Positions 28,501-34,666 of a stretch of DNA of 64,000 nt are shown here, piece after piece; the first letter of the stretch is position 1, and the number at the start of each line of letters is the position of its first letter. Location: NCBI GenBank assembly GCA_019638185.1, contig JAHBUH010000003.1, positions 186,001-250,000 of the forward strand, written 5' to 3'. Under the pieces are notes generated by a model. That model was given only the letters and a program-made list of their open reading frames with translations, searched no databases and had not been told where the DNA came from. Source of the stretch: Leadbetterella sp. Its GTDB lineage: Bacteria > Bacteroidota > Bacteroidia > Cytophagales > Spirosomataceae. The translations under genes and the position numbers were made by a program.

Positions 28501-28830
28501 GCCTTTGACGAAAGAACGGCCAAAGACTTTGTGCCCGTGATGGGCGGCCTGACGGTGAGGATCTTCCGTAACGGAGAGCAGGTGCAGCGGGCCGTGACCG
28601 ATAACGACGGCCAGTTTATTGCATTTTTGCCTAACGGCCAATACACCGTGGAGTTGGAGACCGGCGCACTGGATGCTAACGCCCAGGTACAGAACCGTAC
28701 CCAGGCCTTTACCGTGGAGGCCGGCCGGATTTCCAGCCTGGAACCTTTCACCGTGGAGATCCGCAGTAAAAAAGTCAATATCCGGCAGTTTGTACAGGTA
28801 ACCCCTGAAAACAAAAGAACGGGAGAATAA
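25570..28830 (+). CDS. Divergent usher-like outer-membrane protein
   Basis: 1086 residues. An N-terminal signal/anchor (about 1-30) is followed by a Pro/Glu-rich stretch to about 160, including a tandem VIEKEVIEKEV. Residues 165-380 look like two NEW3/COG1470-type beta-sandwich domains (LRLVNRSKGTFSGQVRVKVP, VHNRGNTDQPVTVVMGVP). Residues about 391-872 are a large series of amphipathic strands rich in Tyr/Asn/Gly, the barrel, including IAVGNINEMLEFSTFGRGVKA, which resembles the usher 'GD...FRG' region. Residues about 875-960 are SdrD-B-like (VFHDKNGNNVRDSDE) and 960-1086 another beta-sandwich. The role is inferred from gene order after subunit, chaperone and tip protein. Alternative: a generic surface barrel with SdrD domains. 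Confidence 0.6.
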   Translation: MKKTGLKYIAFLLLTAAFAAPFVWDRWGKPVSEPETHLQEESREELPAIPAPARDSAVIEKEVIEKEVSPALQPSTVPGTLRELAPLKTKSAIQDNEPVRDVNPIIQDKIIPKSNIPDNNNKPPVLATPVDTAETAPAEAPVITHKEAPEKSAEKEGIPAVLPPLAVVEAYAPAELDVTSGKIIRTSLRLVNRSKGTFSGQVRVKVPRGIKSISGDLIPVNVNEGDTLFVPTVFMLGGAVPAGENRIEYTLTDAYDREVEKEATQIPVGEKVSLQLSLDQPMIMVTHMNDSLAIGARVHNRGNTDQPVTVVMGVPVNRGGKSFYELKGWVRAGNDSLFVLKMRPADIQWNESSVVYINISGLYGPEKQTFGNVTLGVQSVVSSGRFTDNSWSFIQGYDNSYIPEDISLSYRQFGRNSMYQVMGGGHINLPVGNLALQGLIYKSEGQDELVALNTQMTYRYDRSSIAVGNINEMLEFSTFGRGVKAVVSDKSGKNALIVGAIDNQFNLFSARPLFENGYSIFVKDHIGAPGAKENFTVDYMFREDPWEKAKHHMAGGEWQWNKGADWRVLVRSHAALSDYVQKNGLTPSGSAELQYSGSVDKNSVSGNFYYSSSYFPGNRRGTLNLQQNFTRRLEGGAGLRANAFYSNFSPRSYQYTMNVQTGNGRVEGIYTFPNSGKTGVGLGYQYQTETGNMAYLAQSDLVKDRAVTHAHRLVESLNWRNGKHYVNVGLENGVVKLFNRNTWEPQGRALLFYSFGRFNLNTTYQHGGYYLSEQNFAQQMNKVTRRIMANASWNQDLLGQRLLLSTGVNYSRDFIMGSTWSTMLNSRYHISPRYSIFLNGVVYNYSYSKNISLNSYNSTMYNVEAGVSLNLQQPKPSTGKKSKLTVTVFHDKNGNNVRDSDETTATDYMILLDNKVFITDENGRFSYSSLPFGTYTVKAGAQAGWFHTETIIRIDGFKETVEIPLKQAGSVRGSIRYAFDERTAKDFVPVMGGLTVRIFRNGEQVQRAVTDNDGQFIAFLPNGQYTVELETGALDANAQVQNRTQAFTVEAGRISSLEPFTVEIRSKKVNIRQFVQVTPENKRTGE

Positions 28831-28839
28831 ATTCCCGTT
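28818..28839 (-). terminator. Hairpin between usher-like gene and glycosyltransferase
   Basis: AACGGGA (28818-28824) pairs with TCCCGTT (28833-28839), spanning both convergent stop codons. On the minus strand it is followed by CTTTTGTTTTC, so it probably terminates the glycosyltransferase message inside the end of the usher-like gene. Confidence 0.5.
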
Positions 28840-29731
28840 ACCACACTCCAAACTTCCAGCGGTTAATGATCCGCCGATATAAACTGGGCCGGTTATTCCT
28901 GCGGATAAAGCGGGTGATGGCGGGATCCGGAAGGATGTCAGGGTTCAGGCGTACAGGGCTTTCTCCATAGCCCAAATCCTGGTGGAGCGTGGCCGCCACA
29001 GGATTAGAGCCGGAGCCGTCATCGCCGATGGTTTTGATTTTAGAACGTACGGGAATGAGACAATATCCTCCGTATTTCACGTGATGGTAGGTCCAGCGCA
29101 CCGCCCAGGAGTTGATCAGCCCGCGTTGCTGCTTAATGATCATGGGCAGGATGTCTTCGCCGGCATTTTTGAGGCTATCCTGCCGTTCGGGGCTGCTCAT
29201 AAACTCCGGGAAGTCACTTACCTGCCAGTCTACCTTTTCCCAGCGGTCTTTCCAGGTGCCCCAGCCCAGGGAGGAAGCCCGGAATACCAAAGCCGTATCC
29301 TGGGAATACTCTTTTACGGCGCCGATGCCGAAACTATATCCTGAAACCGAGAAAACGAGCGGATTTTCTTCGAAAACCCTTAGCGCATCATTCATATATG
29401 CCAGGAAGTCGGGGGTGGAAAGCAGGTCATCTTCCAGGATGATGGCTTTGCCGTAGGAGTTAAGCACTTCAGAGACTCCCGTGATGATGGAACGAGCCAG
29501 GCCCATGTTTTCTTTCCGTGCATGAACGGTTACGGACCGGAAGCCGGTAACGGTGGCCAGGTAGGCCCGTAAGTCTGTAATCTTCTCCGTGTCCGTCTCC
29601 CGGCGGGGGCCGTCAGAATAAACGATGAGGTCGGAGTCCTTCGCCAGGGGGTTTAAAGCCAGGGCATCTACCGTATTTTCTAAATGTTCCCGGCGGTTAT
29701 AACAGAATATGACGATGGGTGCTAAGGACAT
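28838..29731 (-). CDS. Glycosyltransferase family 2-like enzyme
   Basis: Start taken at ATG 29731 (MSLAPIVIFCYNRREHLENTV), which opens the GT-A Rossmann strand; the frame extends 27 codons further upstream but those residues are not domain-like and would overlap the divergent flippase gene. 297 residues. It has an N-terminal nucleotide-binding fold, the metal-binding acidic motif ILEDDLLSTPDFL near residue 100, and SLGWGTWKDRW typical of this subgroup, which resembles GNT-I-type enzymes. Likely adds a sugar to a surface polysaccharide; the neighbouring flippase and methyltransferase support a glycan role. Confidence 0.83.
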   Translation of the reverse strand: MSLAPIVIFCYNRREHLENTVDALALNPLAKDSDLIVYSDGPRRETDTEKITDLRAYLATVTGFRSVTVHARKENMGLARSIITGVSEVLNSYGKAIILEDDLLSTPDFLAYMNDALRVFEENPLVFSVSGYSFGIGAVKEYSQDTALVFRASSLGWGTWKDRWEKVDWQVSDFPEFMSSPERQDSLKNAGEDILPMIIKQQRGLINSWAVRWTYHHVKYGGYCLIPVRSKIKTIGDDGSGSNPVAATLHQDLGYGESPVRLNPDILPDPAITRFIRRNNRPSLYRRIINRWKFGVW

Positions 29732-29774
29732 AGAGGATCCGTATGTAATTTTACGGCAAATTAGTAAATAATTC

Positions 29775-31277
29775 ATGAGTATAATCAAACGGCAGACCAT
29801 CTTAGGCACCATCTATTCTTACATCGGGGTGGTAGTGGGTACGCTTACCATGGCGTTGATTGTACCGAATTTCTTCAGTGTGGAAGAATATGGCCTGATC
29901 AATATTCTTTCGCGGTACATGATGGTGCTGGTGGTGGCGGCCAGCCTGGGGTATAACAATGCCGGCACCCGTTTTTTCAAATACTTCCGGGATCCTGCGC
30001 GTAACCATAAAGGCTACCTGTTTAACGGGCTGTGTGTTCTGGGGGTGGGCCTGCTATTAACCGCCTTATTCCTGTTCTTTTTTAAAGACCGGATCGTGAA
30101 GACGAACAGCGGCGATAACCGGCTTTTTGTAAACTACTACTATTTACTATTGCCCCTTATTATCTCTACCGGGGTTTTTAACCTTTTTGATAATTACGCC
30201 AAGGGGCTGTACGATACCGTGATGGGTACTTTCCTGAGCCAGTTGCTGCAAAGGGCCCTGGTGCTGGTGTGTGTGATCGTGCATATTGCGGGGCTGATTG
30301 ACTTCCGCACTTTCATGTACTGGTGGGTGGCGGCCATGTCGGCCCCCATGCTGTTTATGATCCTGCACAGCATGCGGCTGGGTAGCTTTTCCCTGCGGCC
30401 TGACGGCTTCCTGTGGAATTCCCCCATTAAAGAAGAGTTTTTCCGTTTTGCCGGGTTCAGTGTTTTAACCGGCGTGTCTTCCATGGTGATTACGGCCCTT
30501 GATACCATGATGGTCTACCGCATCCTGGGTTTGGGTATGAGCGGGGTATATAACTTCTGCCTGCTGTTTGGGAGCGTGATGACCATGTCGTATAATGCCA
30601 ATGTAAAAGCGTCTACGCCTATTGTGATGGACGCCATCCAGAAAAAGGAGAACTGGCGGATAGAAGGCATATTTAAGAAGAGCGGCACCACCCAGCTCAT
30701 GTTTGGTACGGTGCTGCTGGTGCTGGTGTGGGTGTCCGTAGACGGCCTGTTTTCCCTGGTGAAGCCGGAATACCTGCTGGGAAAGACCGCGCTGATCATT
30801 ATAGGCATCAGTAAACTTTACGATCTCTCCTGCGGGGTAAATTCGCTGATCCTGGCGTATTCTCGGTATTATAAATATGATTCCTTCCTGGTGTTATCGT
30901 TTATCGGGATACTTTATGTGCTGAATCACTACCTTATTCCACCGTATGGCCTGGAGGGGGCGGCGTATGCCACGCTCATTGCCACCATTTATTACAATAC
31001 GGCCCGCAACATCCTCATCTGGAAATTTTTCAGGATACACCCGTATTCGTGGGGGCAGGTGAAGATCGTCGGGATAGGTGCCGCGCTGTTAGTGCTGGGC
31101 ATGCTGCTTCCGGAACTGAAGGGCAGCGTTCTGCTGAGTCTTTTGTCTATCAGCTACCGGTCAGTGATCCTGATCCTTTGTTTTGCCGGGCTGTTTTATG
31201 TGACTAACATCTCACAGGAAGTCAGTGAGGTGATGGAGAAAGCCGTGAAAATGGGGCGGGCTTTTCTGAGGCTTTAA
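29775..31277 (+). CDS. Polysaccharide/O-antigen flippase (Wzx/MATE-like)
   Basis: 500 residues and about 12-14 membrane helices. The N-terminus (TILGTIYSYIGVVVGTLTMALIVPNFFSVEEYGLI) matches polysaccharide biosynthesis flippases of the MVF/MOP superfamily, which move lipid-linked oligosaccharides across the inner membrane. The GYNNAGTRFFKYF loop and repeated half-molecule structure fit. It is divergent from the glycosyltransferase and its stop overlaps the stop of the convergent methyltransferase. Confidence 0.87.
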   Translation: MSIIKRQTILGTIYSYIGVVVGTLTMALIVPNFFSVEEYGLINILSRYMMVLVVAASLGYNNAGTRFFKYFRDPARNHKGYLFNGLCVLGVGLLLTALFLFFFKDRIVKTNSGDNRLFVNYYYLLLPLIISTGVFNLFDNYAKGLYDTVMGTFLSQLLQRALVLVCVIVHIAGLIDFRTFMYWWVAAMSAPMLFMILHSMRLGSFSLRPDGFLWNSPIKEEFFRFAGFSVLTGVSSMVITALDTMMVYRILGLGMSGVYNFCLLFGSVMTMSYNANVKASTPIVMDAIQKKENWRIEGIFKKSGTTQLMFGTVLLVLVWVSVDGLFSLVKPEYLLGKTALIIIGISKLYDLSCGVNSLILAYSRYYKYDSFLVLSFIGILYVLNHYLIPPYGLEGAAYATLIATIYYNTARNILIWKFFRIHPYSWGQVKIVGIGAALLVLGMLLPELKGSVLLSLLSISYRSVILILCFAGLFYVTNISQEVSEVMEKAVKMGRAFLRL

Positions 31278-31945
31278 ATGCCCAGCACGTTCTCCTGCCG
31301 GTAAAAAACACTGGTGCACTTGCCGTGAATAGAGCCGATGGCAATCCCGGAAAAAGGGATATGCCTGAAGCCGTGAGCCTTCATAAATTCGAATGCCTCC
31401 CGGTAATCCGCCCTTTCGGAATCGTCCAGGATAAGCACTCCGCCGGGGGTAAGCCGCTGAACGGAGTTTTTAAGGCACTGCACCCTTCGCCGGCCATCGA
31501 TCAGGATGATATCGAAATTCTTTTCATTTTCCAGGACGGCGTTTTCGTAGCGGTCATCTTCCAGGCTCACAAAAGTCAGCTCCACATTTCCGGGTATTTT
31601 CCCTTTTACGGTATCAAACCAGGTCTGATCGTATTCAATAGACCGGATAAAGCCCAGCCGGTCGGCAAAATACAGGGTAGAGTTTCCGGAGCCGTACTCA
31701 AACAGGGAGAGCGAGCGGTTCAGCCGGCCTTCCAGGAAATCCAGGAGGGAATAAGTCAGCCAGGGAATGGGTGCGCCCTGGGCATCTACGGCCTGCCGGA
31801 GCTTATAGGAGTCTATCCAGCCGCGGTCGGCCAGGTACCCTTTTATGCTGAAAGACAATAACCCTCTTAAGATGCGTGGGTTCAATAATGATAAGTAGCT
31901 TCCTGTTTTTTCCATTCCCTGATAAAATTGTTCGAAAGCTATCAC
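31274..31945 (-). CDS. SAM-dependent methyltransferase
   Basis: 223 residues. SAM-binding motif I is seen as LFEYGSGNSTLYFADR (about residues 82-97); then comes the acidic residue in IRSIEYDQTW, and FDIILIDGRRRVQC followed by LTPGGVLILDD, the usual class I methyltransferase order. A helical N-terminal extension of about 75 residues precedes the fold. Proteins of this type sit in surface-glycan loci, so a sugar or lipid substrate is likely. Its stop codon overlaps that of the convergent flippase. Confidence 0.75.
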   Translation of the reverse strand: MIAFEQFYQGMEKTGSYLSLLNPRILRGLLSFSIKGYLADRGWIDSYKLRQAVDAQGAPIPWLTYSLLDFLEGRLNRSLSLFEYGSGNSTLYFADRLGFIRSIEYDQTWFDTVKGKIPGNVELTFVSLEDDRYENAVLENEKNFDIILIDGRRRVQCLKNSVQRLTPGGVLILDDSERADYREAFEFMKAHGFRHIPFSGIAIGSIHGKCTSVFYRQENVLGI

Positions 31946-32023
31946 TATTTGAAAATGATAGCAAGAAAAAAATCGGATAAACTTAAAACCAGGTATTTCT
32001 ATGGACTTCTAAGTGCATTCCCC

Positions 32024-32031
32024 TAATTTTG
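32024..32031 (+). promoter_or_regulatory. Promoter -7 element of the aminotransferase-rsmH unit
   Basis: TAATTTTG matches TAnnTTTG exactly, 40 nt before ATG 32071. It lies across the alternative in-frame ATG at 32029, arguing against that start. No clear -33 TTTG. Confidence 0.55.
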
Positions 32032-32070
32032 TGGCTCTTTTCAAAAACACTTAAAATCTATTGTAAAGCA

Positions 32071-33267
32071 ATGGCACAGGTATTAGCCGACAGAATTAAT
32101 CATCTGGAAGAATCATCAACGCTGGCGATGTCCAAAAAGTCAAGGGAGCTGGCAGCACAGGGACATAAAGTGATCAACTTGTCGATTGGGGAGCCGGACT
32201 TCAAAACTCCCAAACACATTTGTGATGCGGCTAAGGATGCCATTGATAAAGGGTTTCACTCCTACACGCCCGTAGCCGGGATCCCCGAGCTGAGAAAGGC
32301 GATCGCCGAAAAATTCAAAAGGGATAACCAGATCGACTGGGCCCCTGAAAATATTATTGTATCTACCGGGGCTAAGCACTCGCTGGCTAACGTGATCTCC
32401 GTGCTGGTTAATCCCGGCGAGGAAGTGATCATCCTGGCACCTTACTGGGTAAGCTACTCGGAAATGGTGAAGCTGGCCGAGGGAAAGTCCGTAGTTCTGG
32501 AAGGCGCTTTTGAGAACGATTTTAAGGTAACGGCTGAACAACTGGAGAAAGCCATCACCGATAAGACCCGCGTGATCATGTTCGCTTCGCCGAACAACCC
32601 CACCGGATCGGTATACAGCGAAGCTGAGCTGAGGGCCATCGCTAAAGTGGTGGAAAAGCATCCGGACGTTTTTGTGCTGGCGGATGAGATTTATGAATAC
32701 ATTAACTTCCGCGAGGAAGGCCACTTCAGCATCGGGTCTATCCCCGAAATAAAAGACCGGGTGATCACCGTAAACGGCATGGCCAAGGGTTTTGCCATGA
32801 CGGGCTGGAGAATAGGGTACATCGGTGCTGCAAAGTGGATCATAGACGGTGTGGAAAAGCTGCAGGGCCAGGTAACCTCCGGCACGAACCACATCGCCCA
32901 GCGGGCTTCCGTGGTGGCCTGGGATGACATGACCGCCGCTGAAACCATGCGCAAAGCTTATCTTCAGCGGCGCGATGTGGTAGTGGGGCTCCTGAAAGAG
33001 ATTCCCGGCTTTAAAGTGAATGTACCCGAAGGAGCTTTCTACGCGTTTCCGGATGTAAGCTATTATTTTGGGAAATCAGATGGCACCACGGTGATCCGTA
33101 ATTCAGATGACCTGGCTTTATGGCTGCTGGAAAAAGCCTATGTAGCCACCGTGGCCGGGTCGGGCTTCGGCGCGCCTAACTGCATCCGGATCTCTACTGC
33201 CGCATCGGAAGAATCGCTGCGGGAGGCCATTGCACGGATCAAAGCGGCCGTAGCTACATTGAAATAA
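32071..33267 (+). CDS. aspC: Aspartate aminotransferase (class I, PLP-dependent)
   Basis: Start chosen at ATG 32071 because the -7 promoter element lies over the upstream ATG at 32029. 398 residues. Fold type I landmarks are clear: LSIGEPDF at 37-44, YTPVAG at 65-70, substrate-binding N176 in ASPNNPTG, D205 in LADEIYE, the Schiff-base Lys239 in NGMAKGFAMTGWRIGY and the substrate-carboxylate Arg near the C-terminal CIRIS. It interconverts aspartate/2-oxoglutarate and oxaloacetate/glutamate (EC 2.6.1.1), though members of this subgroup may also accept aromatic or prephenate substrates. The final A of its TAA is the A of the rsmH ATG (TAATG), so the two are coupled. Confidence 0.9.
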   Translation: MAQVLADRINHLEESSTLAMSKKSRELAAQGHKVINLSIGEPDFKTPKHICDAAKDAIDKGFHSYTPVAGIPELRKAIAEKFKRDNQIDWAPENIIVSTGAKHSLANVISVLVNPGEEVIILAPYWVSYSEMVKLAEGKSVVLEGAFENDFKVTAEQLEKAITDKTRVIMFASPNNPTGSVYSEAELRAIAKVVEKHPDVFVLADEIYEYINFREEGHFSIGSIPEIKDRVITVNGMAKGFAMTGWRIGYIGAAKWIIDGVEKLQGQVTSGTNHIAQRASVVAWDDMTAAETMRKAYLQRRDVVVGLLKEIPGFKVNVPEGAFYAFPDVSYYFGKSDGTTVIRNSDDLALWLLEKAYVATVAGSGFGAPNCIRISTAASEESLREAIARIKAAVATLK

Positions 33268-34184
33268 TGCAGGAAGAATATACATACCACCGCCCGGTGA
33301 TGTTAGCGGAATGCCTGGAGGGCCTGAATATCAGGCCGGAAGGTATCTACGTGGATGTCACTTTCGGCGGTGGTGGCCATTCCCGGGAGATTCTGAAACA
33401 CCTGGATACCGGTCACCTGTACGGTTTTGACCAGGATGAGGATGCGCAGGAGCAATCCCGCCGCATTTCTTCCCCTAATTTTACGTTTATCCGGGCTAAT
33501 TTCAGGAATATCCGGAAATACCTGAAGGTGTACGGAGTCAGTAAGGTAGACGGCATCCTGGCCGACCTGGGGATCTCCTCCCACCAGATCGATACGGCTG
33601 AGCGGGGGTTTTCCACGCGTTTTGATGGCGAACTGGACATGCGCATGAACAAGGCCTCCGAGCTGAGTGCCCGTGAGGTGGTGAATACCTGGCCGGAGGA
33701 AGAGCTGCATAAGATTTTCGGCATGTATGGCGAGCTGAAAAATGCCCGGAGCGTGGCACGAAACATCAGCCAGGCCCGGAGCAGCGCGCCGGTAGATACG
33801 GTGGCGGACCTGAAAAAAGTGCTGGGCCCGCTGGCCCCCCGGGGGAAAGAAAATAAATTTTTTGCCCAGGTATTCCAGGCGCTTCGCATAGAGGTGAACG
33901 AGGAAATGAAGGCGCTGGAGGAGTTTCTGCTCCAGGTGCCGGAGCTGCTGAACCCCGGCGGACGCCTGGTGGTGATGTCTTACCATTCCCTGGAAGACCG
34001 GCCCGTGAAGAACTTTATCCGGAGCGGCAAATTTTACGGGGAAGTGGAAAAAGACCTCTTCGGGAACGAACTGAAGCCCCTGCAGGCCGTGACCCGGAAG
34101 GCTGTGGAGGCTGGCGCCGCTGAAACCGCCCTTAATCCGAGGGCGCGGAGCGCCCGGCTCAGAATAGCAGAGAAGCCGGCGTAA
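33267..34184 (+). CDS. rsmH: 16S rRNA (cytosine1402-N4)-methyltransferase RsmH (MraW)
   Basis: 305 residues. It begins with YHRPVMLAECLEGLNI, and the SAM-binding loop VDVTFGGGGHSREIL (about 28-42) and GFDQDEDA are diagnostic. So are ILADLGISSHQID, GFSTRFDGELDMRM, APRGKENKFFAQVFQALRIEVNEEM and the closing SYHSLEDRPVKNFI. The enzyme methylates the P-site cytosine 1402 of 16S rRNA. It is normally in the dcw cluster next to ftsL and ftsI, as here, but an aminotransferase has replaced the usual upstream mraZ. Translationally coupled to the aminotransferase. Confidence 0.96.
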   Translation: MQEEYTYHRPVMLAECLEGLNIRPEGIYVDVTFGGGGHSREILKHLDTGHLYGFDQDEDAQEQSRRISSPNFTFIRANFRNIRKYLKVYGVSKVDGILADLGISSHQIDTAERGFSTRFDGELDMRMNKASELSAREVVNTWPEEELHKIFGMYGELKNARSVARNISQARSSAPVDTVADLKKVLGPLAPRGKENKFFAQVFQALRIEVNEEMKALEEFLLQVPELLNPGGRLVVMSYHSLEDRPVKNFIRSGKFYGEVEKDLFGNELKPLQAVTRKAVEAGAAETALNPRARSARLRIAEKPA

Positions 34185-34231
34185 AAAATCCGGAAACTTC
34201 CGGCCTGCAAATTTTTTTAAGCCGGGGCGCG

Positions 34232-34262
34232 GTTGCGATTGAGATTTTTATTTCTAAATTTG
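34232..34262 (+). promoter_or_regulatory. Promoter of ftsL-ftsI
   Basis: GTTG at 34232-34235, 19 nt, then TAAATTTG at 34255-34262, an exact TAnnTTTG. It sits 31 nt before ATG 34293 and rules against the in-frame codon at 34233 as start. Confidence 0.6.
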
Positions 34263-34292
34263 GGTAGTGCTTTACTATTAATCTCAATTATC

Positions 34293-34664
34293 ATGAATCA
34301 GTTCCGTCGCCGGAGGTCCCAGGATTCCGTTCCGGCCAAAAAGAAGAAAAGCTGGTTAACTTCTGCTGCCGACTGGATTACCCTTAAATTAGGTTTGGAA
34401 GAACGTTTAACAGCCCCTGCGCTGGCGCGTATCCTTTGGATGGGGGTACTGACGGTGGTTTACATTTACTTTCAGCATAATTTTGACCGCCTGATCCGCG
34501 ATACTGAAAAAGCAGAAAAAGTATTGGAGGAAAAACGGGCCATGTACATCTCGCATAAGGCCACTTACCTCTTTTCCAGCAAGCAGTCGGAAATCGAAAA
34601 AAACCTGGAAGGGTTTACTAACGCGCAGTCGCCGGTTAAAATATCCATACAAAATCCCAAATAA
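34293..34664 (+). CDS. ftsL: FtsL-like cell-division protein
   Basis: Start at ATG 34293 (MNQFRRRRSQDSV), just downstream of a promoter that covers earlier in-frame codons. 123 residues: a basic cytoplasmic tail to about residue 45, one membrane helix (about 50-67, ILWMGVLTVVYIYF), then a periplasmic coiled coil (DTEKAEKVLEEKRAMYISHKA) and a short tail. Size, topology and position between rsmH and ftsI identify it as the Bacteroidota version of FtsL, which bridges FtsB/FtsQ and activates FtsW-FtsI at the septum. 2 nt separate it from ftsI. Confidence 0.85.
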   Translation: MNQFRRRRSQDSVPAKKKKSWLTSAADWITLKLGLEERLTAPALARILWMGVLTVVYIYFQHNFDRLIRDTEKAEKVLEEKRAMYISHKATYLFSSKQSEIEKNLEGFTNAQSPVKISIQNPK

Positions 34665-34666
34665 TC

